Assembly (NCBI RefSeq): GCF_964340395.1
Contig: NC_135562.1
Coordinates: forward strand, 7,390,134 to 7,454,133
Length of the DNA stretch: 64,000 nucleotides
Direction of reading: 5' to 3'
DNA from: Glandiceps talaboti
Lineage: Eukaryota; Hemichordata; Enteropneusta; Spengelidae
Shown here: piece after piece, positions 47,057 through 58,545 of the stretch
How the letters are laid out: every line of letters starts with the position of its first letter
Position numbering within the stretch: position 1 is the first letter of the stretch
Translations under genes and position numbers: made by a program
The notes under the pieces: generated by a model
Seen by the model: the letters and a program-made list of their open reading frames with translations, nothing else
Databases searched by the model: none
What the model was told of the DNA's origin: nothing

Positions 47057-47519
47057 AATACAGCATAGTCAAGGTATCAAGTTTATAGGAAGACATTCTG
47101 TACTCTCTGCTCTCATTAGAAGGTCATTGTGGCACCATCATACATGTAGTCATGATGAGACAGTGAATGATGATTTTCAAACCAAAAATCCATTAACCAT
47201 TAATGTAATATTAGTCATATATCAATATCAAACAGACCATTTGTTGATAAATACAATATTCTGTATATGATATGATCTCTGTCAGTTTTCCTGCATCCAG
47301 AAAATCGTGTATGAGTTTTAAAAAATCAATAGTAATAAATCGCCAGAATATACTGAAACTGATGAAAGAAAAGTAATATTTTGTATTGTAGCACTATTCA
47401 TATATTTGTAAGCCACCTGCTGAAAGGTTAGCATTCTGATGTTAGAGATGTGACAAGAGTGTCTCTTCCACTCAAAAGTATTTCATATTTATAGTGATGA
47501 ATGAAACTGTGCCTGTCAG
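47057..47519. other. Non-coding stretch
   Basis: Nothing supported. Confidence 0.35.
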
Positions 47520-49000
47520 GATATTGATTTTATGTGCCTACTTGTATTGAAATGCCAATGTATCATCATATGCTTATGTTTCCATCTAAACCCTACATAT
47601 CTTGGCATTGTGACTGTTATACCAGCTGGTGTGTCAAGCTTCATATTGAAAATGAAAGTGGAGACAGAAAGAAGTTAAAAATGTTTCAATCAGGTTGTAA
47701 ATTTATCAAATTTAATGTTTCTATACATATGTCCTACATATCTTGGCATTGTGACTGTTATACCAGTTGGTGTGTAAAGTTTCAGATTTAAAATGAAAGT
47801 GGAGACAGAAATAAGTCGAAAATGTTCCAATCACGTTGTAAATTTATCAAATTCCTGTTTCTATATATGTCTTACATATCTTGGCATTGTGACTTATACC
47901 AGTTGGTGTGTAAAGTTTCAGATTTAAAATGAAAGTGGAGACAGAAATAAGTTGAAAATGTTTCAATCACGTTGTAAATTTATCAAATTCCTGTTTCTAT
48001 ATATGTCTTACATATCTTGGCATTGTGACTTATACCAGTTGGTGTGTAAAGATTCAGATTTAAAATTGAAAGTGGTGACAGAAATAAGTCAAAAATGTTT
48101 CAATCGCGTTGTAAATTTATCAAATTTAATGTTTCTATATGTCCTACATATCTTGGCATTGTGACTTATACCAGCTGCTGTGTCAAGCTTCATATTGAAA
48201 ATGAAAGTGGAGACAGAAATAAGTCAAAAATGTTTCAATCACGTTGTAAATTTATCAAATTCATGTTTCTATATATGTCTTACATATCTTGGCATTGTGA
48301 CTTATACCAGTTGGTGTGTAAAGTTTCAGATTTAAAATGAAAGTGGAGACAGAAATAAGTTGAAAATGTTTCAATCACATTGTAAATTTATCAAATTCCT
48401 GTTTCTATATATGTCTTACATATCTTGGCATTGTGACTGTTATACCAGCTACTGTGTCAAGCTTCATATTTAAATGAAAGTGGAAACAAATATAAGTTGA
48501 AAATGTGTCAATAAGTAGTTTTGAATTTATCAAATTCATGTTTCTATATATTTATACCAGCTGTTGTGTAAAGCATCAGATTTAGATTAAAAGTGATGAA
48601 ATATAAGTTGAAAATGTGTCAAAAGTCATAACTTTATCAAATTTAATGTTTCTATATATGTCTTACATATCTTGGCATCGTGTCTCTCTTTCCAGCTGTG
48701 TAGTTAAAAGCTTCAGAATTAAATTGAAGGTGGTGAAAGACAAATGTTGAAGTTGGAAATGTTATCAAATCGTAACTTTATCAATTAATGATTCTATATG
48801 TCTTTCATATCTTGGATTTGTGTCTGGTTTAAATTACCCAGCTGTATCTTAAATTTTGAGATTTAATTGAAAGTGGTGTAATATAAGTTGGAAATCGTGA
48901 CTAAATATGTATTTTCATGTCCATATGTGCACACATATTGGCTTTGTGATTGTCATTACAGGTGCAGATAAAAACCACAATTATAAAGACAGTGTCAATT
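47520..49000 (+). repeat. 136-bp tandem array decaying rightward
   Basis: CTTGGCATTGTGACT lies at 47601, 47742, 47880, 48016, 48152, 48288 and 48424; the later steps are exactly 136 bp. Decayed units continue at about 48671, 48811 and 48938. Other unit landmarks are TATACCAGTTGGTGTGTAAA, GAAAGTGGAGACAGAAATAA and ATGTTTCAATCACGTTGTAA. As 136 is not a multiple of three, frames through the array are incidental. Confidence 0.92.
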
Positions 49001-49738
49001 AAGTTAAAAATTTAAACAAAATAATTATTTTTCGAATGCCTAGTATTTAACCCATGTTAATACAGACAAGGATAAGTGTATCTAAAGTGATCATATTGAA
49101 AATCTACAAAAACAATCAGAAAGCTCTTGAGATGAACTTTATAAACAGGCAAAATTGAAAGATAGTAGGTGATCCCAGAGAATTTATTCATAATAACCAT
49201 TGTCAACTGCAATCATTTTGATTCCTACCCAATTCAAATTATAGTTGGCAAAACATTTTTGCAGCCCCATTCTTCAACTGCCACCTATTTTTACGACACA
49301 CTAAAAATTTTGCAACAAAAAATATTACAGTTGCAAAAAAAGTATGGAAAGTATGCCAAATCAACAAAAAATGTCATGAAAATGGTTCATGATAAGTGTA
49401 CTTGCACGACTCTAGGACTAGAAAAAATCACTCGACACTGATAATTTTGCACTCAAAAATATTGTCGACAGAAAATTTTGCCAAATAGAAAAAAAATGTC
49501 ATGAAGATTATTATACGATTCAGAACAATACAGATGAATTAGAATTTTGTGGTAGTGTTCATAAATATATACAGGAGACATGGTAAAAAGTTGAGAAAAA
49601 TACACAAAAATAAAAAATCGGCCTACCGACATTAAACCTAGTTGTGATGATAATGATCAACATATTTCTTGTATTATGTTATGCCTATGTGTATTTTGTC
49701 ATCACCGATGTATGCCAATACCCCAAACTGTTTATCAG
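49001..49738. other. Non-coding stretch
   Basis: Nothing supported. Confidence 0.35.
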
Positions 49739-49882
49739 CGAACTATCCAGGAATTTTCCCAACCATATGTGGTTGCTAAGCAACAATCTGTCAGCTGGAC
49801 AGAGGAGATGGATTTTACATTTGACTTGCATTGCTTTAGATTTTACACCATGTTGCTTTGCTATAACCAGAATTACGTACGG
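49739..49882 (+). CDS. Candidate internal coding exon, unknown protein
   Basis: The acceptor CCCCAAACTGTTTATCAG and the donor TACGTACGG|GTAAGACC bound exactly 144 bases that are open in phase 0 on both sides (48 codons). The peptide contains QPYVVAKQQSVSWTEEMDF and TFDLHCFRFYTMLLCYNQN. The W-x-E-x-x-x-F-x-F pattern is faintly like a C2-domain strand, but that is not enough to name a family. G+C is above the surroundings. It is in phase with the candidate at 40504. It is the longest plus-strand candidate with both splice sites good, but no homology is established. Confidence 0.38.
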
Positions 49883-52179
49883 GTAAGACCTGACCTGTTT
49901 CTTCACATACATTGTGATACAATAACAGAGTTATGTGCGTCATACATATATTTTTAGACACGTATAGTTGACAGAAATATTCAAATGTTTACATTAGCCC
50001 TATTTCTGTACATTATATTTATTTTTCCAAATGTTTGCATGTAATATATCATACTTTTACATCAAAATTTTCAATTCATTTCTCTTATGCTATTTGTTAG
50101 AATCACGATTATTTTCTCCTAACATTCTATTTTTGCCCTAATTAACGTTTTAAATGACCAAGACCTGAAAAGCATATCCCCAGAAACATGTTTATATACA
50201 TATACCATTATGACCACTCACATAGATAGATGAATGTGTATATATACAAGTATACACACTCACATGTGAATTTATATACATGTGCTGACTGCACCATACA
50301 ACTTTTTAATCAAAGGATTTGGTGTCAGGTTAGGATTCAAATTTAGGAAAAACAGGTGCCTGATAGAGTTAAAGAAAAGTTAGTCCTAAACAAAATAATG
50401 ATCCTGGTAATCATTACAGCTCCACTAACAAATAGTAATCCAAAAGCATGGGATTCAAACAGGTGGGAATTAAAGGAATAATGATGGAATGTAATTTGAT
50501 TCTCAGGAAAACTTTTCTGACATACTGAAGGGCAAGAATAGTTGAAGCAAACAGACTCGGGAACATGGATATTACTTATTAGATTGTTGTGGCACACCCT
50601 ATTGTATTAACTAGTACATGTACACATTTTAGACTAAATATATAACACCATACTGGCTTCATATTCATATTTGCTTCAAAATATGTTACCATGTATATGT
50701 ATTCAGAGAGTTGACATTTTTATTTGGGCAATGGAAATATTATTTTATATGTTTAAAAAAATGTTTTTTAAGGTCGTTTTATTTCCAAAAGCTGTGGAAG
50801 CATAGGTGAAAAAATAAGAAGAAAAATGAAAATTGTCCAAAAAAGAGTATTCTTGTGTAAACATAAATATTAAGATGAATTTCATGTTAATAAATCGCCT
50901 GGTAAAAACCACTAGTCAGCACAAAAGGTAAACTATAATTTGTGACCAAAGGGTATACTTAAGTCATTACCGTGCACTTGCGGTTGATTTCCATACAAGA
51001 GAGAGACAGTATGTCTTAAAAGAATGAACTAGAGTGGTTGTCTGAACAATGAAAATTCTGAAGTTTATTACAAATAATTTACCTTTTGGTGACTTTAAGG
51101 TTGGTTTTATAGCCATTGAATGAGACAGGATGTCTGAATGAGGATGTTGGATTTTCCGCAGTAATAAATATTCTGATGTAGAATGTCAAGTAATGTACAT
51201 TAAATTAAAGTAAGTTCGATGTTGGTTTTTATTTCTGTGGAGTATTGACTGGAGTATTGACTATGAATCTAAAAACAAACAAACAGATAAATTGGTCTTA
51301 AAGTATAAAGCATTGCAGTATATAAATATACAGCGTACGTTATTGTTACCATAGTGACTGTCTTAGTGAGTCACAATTGTAGGGTTAGAATACAATGTAC
51401 ATCACATGTGGGAATGTCTACACAATTTGGCCTGCAATTTTGTCAATTTACACCCAAAACTATAGGGTATATATTGTAGTTTCAAGTTGTATTTGGAAGT
51501 GGCTGACTATATGCGGTCTTTCAGTGTGTTTGTGAATTTTGCAGCAAATTTTAGTCAATGAACTGCATGAAGATTTCAATTAACAAGTGACAAATTCCCA
51601 AGCATGAATAAATTCATGCAGTTTATGTCTATGGTATGAATAGAACTGAACTAGGTAATTTAATAGTAAGATATTCTTGTAGTGTAAACCCTTCAGGGCT
51701 TATAATATCATTGCTAAAATTCACAACTCATAATTTCTCCAGATGTAGCACAGTTGATAAGTTTATTCTTAGGCCTAATAAAAAAAATTACGTGGTTCCG
51801 ATTACACTCAATTTTTAGAATAGATGGGGTACAATGTAGGTCGATTTTTTATTTTATTTTATAATATATTGTTGTTCATGTGTGTCTAGTTCCAGTTTTC
51901 CATTGTTTTCCAAATGGTTGCCTTGATATTGGTTTCTTCCTATCAAATGTACAGCCATTACAGATTGGAAGAACAGTTTTATATTGTCTTTTTAAGTTGA
52001 TGTCAGTTTCCGCATCCACTATTTCTCGTGAGACTTCACAATTTTTGCAATTTTATTATTTGTCTCTCGAATATATTTTTTTTAAAGTTTAGGTTTGGCA
52101 GTGAAAAACTAGGTGGGGTCAGGTAACCGGAACCAAACAATTATTTTTTTTAGGCCTTAGCACATCATTTTGATCAAAA
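49883..52179. other. AT-rich non-coding stretch
   Basis: I found no supported exon, repeat-family copy or RNA gene. Confidence 0.4.
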
Positions 52180-53170
52180 ATTTAAGTAATCATATCACAT
52201 CACATCAGTCTACTTCATCTAAGAGATGACACTTATATGACCATTTGCATATTAAAAATCTAAGGAACCATGAGGAATGCTGTTCTTGTCATCCTGTTTT
52301 CATATCACTTCATAACCGACTTTGTCTGAGAGATGACACTTACATGCCATGGTCATTTGCATAAATTTGCATATTTTGATGCTTGTTTGGGAGCAGACCT
52401 AACAAATTATTCAAATACAAAGCCAGTTGAAATGCTGTTTTTGTCATTCAGCATTCATATCACATTACATTAGCCGACTTTGGCCATGAAATGATACTTG
52501 TGGTCATTTGCATAAATTTGCATATTTTGATGCTTGTTTGGGAGCAGACCTAACAAATTATTCAAATACAAAGCCAGTTGAAATGCTGTTTTTGTCATTC
52601 AGCATTCATATCACATTACATTAGCCGACTTTGGCCATGAAATGATACTTGTGGTCATTTGCATAAATCTGACATTCTGTTGTTTTGGATCAGTGCTAAT
52701 ATTACGATTTAAACTTATAAAAACATGTATATGCCTTTCTTGTCATATCACATCATATTAGACACTTACACAGTCATTTGTGTATTTCCATGGCAATTTG
52801 TATGGGATCAGCACTAGCATTGCGATTTATATGTAAAACCAGGTGGAAATCGGTTCTTGTCATCCAGAATTCACATCACATTTTAAAGCTGATTTTGTCT
52901 GAGATATATCACTTATTGTGATTTGCATAATTTCATAAAAGTGTATCACCACCAGCATTGCAATTTGATATAATAGCATTAGGGATGCCGTTTTTGTCAT
53001 CCAATATACACATCACACCATATTAGCTGACTTTGAGAAATAACACTTACATGCCCATTTGCATAAAATAATGACCATGCAATATTTGGGGAAAAAGACT
53101 AGCAGTGCGATTTAAATGTAAAACCGGTTGCCGGGAATTCCATTCTTGTCATCCAGGAAATCCCATTATC
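52180..53170 (+). repeat. Tandem array, ~105-151 bp unit, octamer-like words
   Basis: CATATCACATTACATTAGCC plus GACTTTG and a TGATACTTGTGGTCATTTGC block recur at about 52200, 52305, 52455, 52606, 52744, 52869 and 53009. Two units (52455 and 52606) are nearly identical over 151 bp, pointing to a recent duplication. Most units carry ATTTGCAT, the reverse of the POU octamer, sometimes doubled (ATTTGCATAAATTTGCAT). Confidence 0.85.
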
Positions 53171-54473
53171 CTAATACCATCCAGATGCTAATCATGATGG
53201 ATTGGATGAAGTGATCACTATGAATACTATGATAATGCATCATGAAATGATCACATCTCACTGATTTGAAATGACAGTTTAATTTCGGGAAAATTATTGA
53301 AAAGTGATACAGCTGCCAATCACAAGTATCTGATAGGAGTCTTAAATACAACATAATGAGATAACGATACTATGATGGTGTATATATATACACTGGATAT
53401 GGCTGTAAAATTCTTGCTGTGCGTCATATATAATCAATGGCAAAAAACCTGAGTAAGCAAAGAGATTATTTGTAGTCCTGTAAGTACCATACGTTGGGGC
53501 AATTGATAGCTTTCAAAGTCTGACGTTTCTAACAACAGCTAAAAATAAACTGTGATGGTTTCAATGTACCAATTACCTACATTGCAGTATTCAAGGTACC
53601 AACCAGGAATATGTGTATTCGGTATTTTTTATTTCATCAGTATAACTGAGTACAAAAATGGCACAAATCATCAACTAATTTCATACCTCAACAAGCTTTT
53701 TCAGGAAGTTTGATTCATGTTGCGATTAGAATTTTTATGTCAACACGCGAAATGGAAAATTTTGCCTTTCAGTTAATATATTCTGATTTTTAAAAGATAA
53801 TAATTTGATATGATGATGTTTTATAATATTGCACCCATTTTAAAGGCACAGTTCTAATTAAGATGAAAACTTAGGTATGAAAGACAGGTATCTGATACTG
53901 AGCAGTTAGAAAATGTATGTCCTGAACAGGGCCGACCACGATCAGATATTAGAGATTATTTAAAATATGGTAGCCCAGTATTTATCTATACCTAATAGTA
54001 CAGTACATATGGCATTATTCACCTGTCTTTTTCTGCTAGTGATGTACCTAGCTGGAAAACACAATTTTCCTCATAAAATAAACACTGTCTTTTTTTGCCT
54101 GAAAGGTCATGAACATGGTACATTTGTATAAGTGTCTGTGGTGGTAAATTTGTTATCATCACAATCAGTTGTATAGGCTGTACTCTAATGATTGTCTAGT
54201 TCCCAGTTTAATGGAGAGATTAGCATACTAACAAGTCCCATTCCCTCATGGCTGATGAAATTGTACCGAAATCTTGACATTGCTACACAACAGGTAGCTA
54301 TGACCAATCTAAATATATCTTGAGTTGTGGCCTTGGGGTATTTTTCTATTAGCGTGAACTAAGTGACTTGACTGTGTCCAATCTCAAAGACAGCTATGCA
54401 TATGAATAAGGGTATGTTAATGTTCTGTATTTATGGCTTGATTTTCTTCATTTACAGTGTCTTTCTCACATGC
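53171..54473. other. Non-coding stretch
   Basis: ATCATGATGGATTGGATGAA and related words form weak local repeats near 53190-53240. No gene is supported. Confidence 0.35.
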
Positions 54474-54870
54474 CCTTGGTTACCCAGACACTTGTCATTT
54501 GGGGCTCTCGCTTAAATGGCTTTCACTCCAGAGAGCCTGGGGAAAAAGTACATAAAAAGAATGTGACCTTCGCTGTTGGTTATAATTAGGATGCACTAAT
54601 TATACAAATAGGTCATTGATGGAGTTTGTAATTGTTATATTGTTTGAAATTAACAGGCATCTGTTACTCCAGACTGTCATGTGACAAGTACTTTAATTGG
54701 CTGCGATTACACTCAGCATCGCATTCTTTACAGTGAACTTTCCATGATGCCTACGTCCAAACCGAAAGCAGAAGTCACGTAAATTTTCTTTATTATTTCC
54801 CCACACTCTCTGGGGGTAACAGCCATTAAGCGAGAGACCCCAATGACAAGAATCGGAGTAACCTAGGCTA
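54474..54870. repeat. ~115-bp inverted repeat with ~100-bp spacer
   Basis: On the plus strand 54476-54590 reads GGTTACCCAGACACTTGTCA, then TTTGGGGCTCTCGCTTAAATGG and CAGAGAGCCTGGGGAAA. The minus strand from 54865 down reads GGTTACTCCGATTCTTGTCA, then TTGGGGTCTCTCGCTTAATGG and CAGAGAGTGTGGGGAAA. Arms are about 75-80% identical. A very strong acceptor (GATTTTCTTCATTTACAG at 54460) lies just left of the left arm. It may be a fold-back element or an inverted duplication of a unit with some coding history. Confidence 0.7.
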
Positions 54871-55195
54871 ATAGTCAAGTATGTGTACATGAAATCTCAT
54901 GAATATATAATTATGTAAAATTGAGCATATGTTCCTATAATTATAAACAGACATTTCACATTTAAATCGAGGATAAAAAAAAGTAGAATTTTAATTCAGC
55001 TAAGCACAGTTCTTGTATTTGATAAAGTATTCAACACAATAATGTATGTATGCCAGGTGTATTTTCAAAAATAAAAAATCCTCTGCAGTTTTACTAAAAC
55101 CAAATTCAAACTTGAGTATGAGTTCATATGTGAGATGCAGAGACACATACATGTATGTCGTAGTATACTTGTACTGATATGAACAAGATCAGTAT
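54871..55195. other. Non-coding stretch
   Basis: Nothing supported. Confidence 0.35.
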
Positions 55196-55400
55196 TTGTA
55201 CTGTTGTGCTTAATTGCATACAAACGGGCAATTGTGAAATTTACTGTGTGCAAATGATAATGTGAGCATACACAATTCATGCAGAATATAAAGTTTGGGT
55301 TTGTTTTTTTTGAAAATCTGCTGTTTCGGACAAAGATACGGTATATATGTCACGATAATAGGATTGGCATATCATGGGTTTTTTGTTACATTGTCAGTGT
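55196..55400 (+). repeat. Diverged fragment of repeat family R1
   Basis: TTAATTGCATACAAACG, GTGCAAATGATAATGTGAGC and a later AAAATCTGCTGTTTCGGACA follow the left-half block order of R1, directly upstream of a better copy. Confidence 0.4.
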
Positions 55401-55415
55401 TACAATATACCAGGG

Positions 55416-55800
55416 ATTACTTGCACCAATGCGCATATTAGGGGAATTTTGCACTGTACTGCAATATTGAAAAATTATTGCATACCTACATGCAAATGAT
55501 ATGCAAATGAGTGAATAATTACTTGTTGTACATAGAAGTGTGTGATCACAAAGTATCATTTTTGTTGAAATTTGCTGTTTCAGATAAACATATCTAATAA
55601 TAACAGAAAAACGTGCCATTTGAGTGCCAGTGGGGTACTTTTGCGTATTTGCTCTCATGCTTGTAGTGTTTTCTGCTGCACTTTCACTCGCTATGCTTGT
55701 CATAGTATGGCCGCAGAGAACACAAGTATTAGTGCAAATACATGTACCCCGAGTACAACACACTTTCAATTGTACGTCATATGGTTCTGTTGTAGTGCTA
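55416..55800 (+). repeat. Fold-back repeat family R1, copy 5 (most complete)
   Basis: It contains all R1 blocks: ATTACTTGCACCAATG, TTGCATACCTACATGCAAAT, the paired octamer at 55490-55511, GTGTGATCACAAAGTATCAT, AATTTGCTGTTTCAGATAAA, TAATAATAACAGAA, GTATTTGCTCTCATGCTTGT with GTTTTCTGCTGCACTTTCAC and its mate GCAGAGAACACAAGTATTAG, and GTACGTCATATGGTTCTGTT at the end. Minus-strand and plus-strand open frames across it are not conserved in other copies. Confidence 0.7.
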
Positions 55801-55959
55801 TAGTGACACAGCATTTTGTATACAAAAACACCCTTTTTAGAAATTTCAGAAACCCTCCTGTGTGAGGTCAAAGCGTTGGTAATACAAGTGGACAACTAAA
55901 CTTGTTCTTCTTTCGAATTCAAATTCAACTAATATTTATCATATCCACGTCTCCAAATG

Positions 55960-56150
55960 AGTACTTTGCAATTTTTATAAGAAATTTCTCTGAATATTTT
56001 TACACATTTTAATTTACTGCCTTACAAACAAGGACATGCTTGTATTTGTTCAGTGTTTTTTCGACTAAAAATACACTCCAGTTGTCTAGGTAATTAAAAT
56101 CCAAAATAAATAGTCATATCTATCTCAAGGATCCATACGACCCATGTCAA
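55960..56150. repeat. Dispersed repeat R7, diverged copy 3
   Basis: ATTTTAATTTACTGCCTTAC then AAACAAGGAC and the right edge ATTAAAATCCAAAATAAATA match the R7 order at 20.5 and 26.5 kb. The 24-bp palindrome is not preserved. Confidence 0.4.
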
Positions 56151-56579
56151 CAGCTCATACTATAGAGAATCCATGTATATTTAATATGGTGATAGAATAG
56201 GAAGAAATTGCAATGTATGTATGCCATCAGACAATATAATTACTCGTCACCATATTTCATTCTGTCATCTGTTACCCCCAGTGTTATTACGCAAACATTT
56301 GGTAACATTAATATGACCTTACTTGATAGAACATTCCTGATGATACAGAGAATCTTGGATAGATTAATTTATCCAAAGGAAATGAAGGGTCGAAAAAATG
56401 TCTACTTCTGGAAATTGGTTGATACAATAACACACAGCAGACAAAAACCATAGGCAGATCTGATAATTGTAGGTTGCCATACGCCTTGGAAATAAACTGT
56501 TTGAACTTTCAATGTTACTTTAATTTATTCAAGAAACTTCAGACTCAATCTCAGTTAAAATCGAGAAAACAATTGGGGG
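56151..56579. other. Non-coding stretch
   Basis: A short plus-strand frame at 56208-56453 has no splice support. Nothing else is seen. Confidence 0.35.
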
Positions 56580-56820
56580 ATGACCTTTGCAAATTATTGC
56601 AAGAGAGGTCAAAATGTACGAAAAAAATCAAGCCATTTAGAGTCCAATATGGCCGCCATCAACCGTATTAACTCTATAGGGAAATTATAAAGATTATCGG
56701 TTTCTTTGAAAATAAGATTGTGAACCCCTGAATTTCTTTTACTATTTCAAATGTACCAGAAGCAATCTTCAATATGGCATGCAGAGTTTGGAGAGATTTT
56801 AAGAAGATTTGTGATTTTCT
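56580..56820 (+). repeat. Dispersed repeat R10, copy 2
   Basis: AAGCCATTTAGAGTCCAATA then TGGCCGCC, TTAACTCTATAGG and GATTTTAAGAAGATTTGTGA correspond in order to 24085-24300. Confidence 0.4.
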
Positions 56821-58174
56821 GTGTGGAAATTCATCCCTGAGGTGCATTTGACCTTAAAATATGCAAAGTTTCTTGGAAACGAATGTGGTTGGTTTTGTTA
56901 TCATGAAACAGAATTTGAATATTTTGAACCATAAAAGATTTTATTTTCTTCAAAGTTTGTAAGATACTGCTTCCAATTGATACTTGCTTCTTTTTAGCAC
57001 GTTGTCAGTTTATTGCTTGTATCTACTGTATAAATGTAAGCCATAATGCACATGAGAAGTTTGTTTTTTTGAAATACAAAAAATACAAAAATCAAAAATG
57101 TTAGAAAGTTTACTAAATCCTATATTTCGAAAAACATTAACAATATAAGTATACTATGTGCAATAAAGTTGGTCTAAACCTTGGTTATACTAACATTAGA
57201 TCAATTTTATGAATTTGACATTGAGTGTCGTTTTTTGGACAAGAAAGTAGTTTTCCTCATAGACTACAATTAAGTGGCAAGCTGAAGGGGAAGTAATGAT
57301 GTTTAAAAAGCCTATTCAGTGGTATAAATCCAAAAACTACACCAAAATGCACTTTACGGCCCCATTGTACATCAATGAAAATACACTTAAATGGCCTTCT
57401 TGTAGCCAAACCCAGTACTCTGTGAGGACAAATGAGCTGAAAATGATTTTTTGTTTCCTTGTTTTCTTCAAATTGCTTTCATTTGGGTAGTTAAATGGTT
57501 CCACTGTACATGCAAACAATTCTGAGAACTCCGTAAAATAGAGCAACAATACGGGTAAAGAAGTAGTTTGTCTGATTTAAATAGTCTGTGAAGTAAATGT
57601 GACAAGTCAAACAATACGCGTAGTCCTGGGAAGGTAAATGTAAATGAAGAAAGAAGGATATTTATTGCTCGCTCTCAATTTATGTTCTGTGCGTGTGAGT
57701 TACTACGAACGCTGTATTAATGCAAGATTTTAAAGGTGTTTATCTTAAACTGAATGTGTCATGAAACTTTCTCTGCATAATTCATGCTGTTTGTCTGCTA
57801 TCAGTAATGGTTACGAACTCACAATGTGAACAAACTTTTGACAGTTTATCTGTCAAGAAAAAGTAACTTTAAGGAAGAATTTTTTTTTTTTACAAGTTCA
57901 AGGTCATGACTAGAACAAGCCATTTAATGGGAAACACAACAGGGTTGTAGATAATAAGGTTGATTCTCCGGTGAAAAACCTAAAAACTTGTCCTCGGCCC
58001 TTTACTGTAAATAAATAGTAGGACCCTGTTGGGTAAAGTGTAGTTATTTTGTCCTTGGATAAATAACAGAGGGTTACCCCAAGTGTCTTATTATTTACAG
58101 TAGGTTTCTGAGGATTTGTCCTCTAACTATCAGTTAACAAACTTTAATACAATGCCAACAATCAACTTTTGACA
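56821..58174. other. Non-coding stretch
   Basis: CTTTACTGTAAATAAATAG near 58000 and CTTATTATTTACAGTAGG near 58087 form an inverted repeat with a loop of about 70 bases. No gene is supported. Confidence 0.4.
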
Positions 58175-58236
58175 TTTTTAGCACAATTGAACTGAGGTTC
58201 AGTAGGGATCGCCCGGCGTCTGTCTGTCTGTCTGTC

Positions 58237-58278
<42 letters not shown>

Positions 58279-58545
58279 TAAACAACTTAAAGTCAAAAAC
58301 CACTGAACCGATTACCACGATATTTGGTGGGTCCATTACCTTGGGTGTCTAGTTGGGAAATTGTTCAAATCAAAATGATCGCATCACAGATGTGTGATTT
58401 GGGTCAAAAATGTGATTTTTGGTCAAAAAACTTAAACTCAGAAACTACTGGGCAGATTGGTGCGAAATTTGGTGGGAACATTCTTAAGGGGATGTAAAGT
58501 AAGATTTGTCCATGACGGGATGATTCCATCAGTGATATGCAAATC
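58175..58545 (+). mobile_element. Element R5, 3'-truncated copy
   Basis: From TTTTTAGCACAATTGAACTG through GGGATCGCCCGGCGTCTGTC, a CTGT/TG run and the AAACTACTGGGCAGATTGG block it is nearly identical to the first 350 bp of the copy at 21029. Identity stops abruptly after TGATATGCAAAT (58533-58544). Confidence 0.75.
58218..58272 (+). repeat. (CTGT)n(TG)n microsatellite
   Basis: It lies inside the R5 copy, directly after GGCGTCTGTC. The same position in the 21-kb copy has a shorter TG run. Confidence 0.9.

Noticed and set aside
47534-48340. Several overlapping frames with repeated MSYISWHCDLYQLV-like peptides
   Set aside because: They come from the 136-bp tandem array, whose length is not a multiple of three, so the frame changes between units.
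55386-55895. 169-codon minus-strand frame
   Set aside because: It spans repeat R1 copy 5 and is not open in the other R1 copies; no splice or family support.
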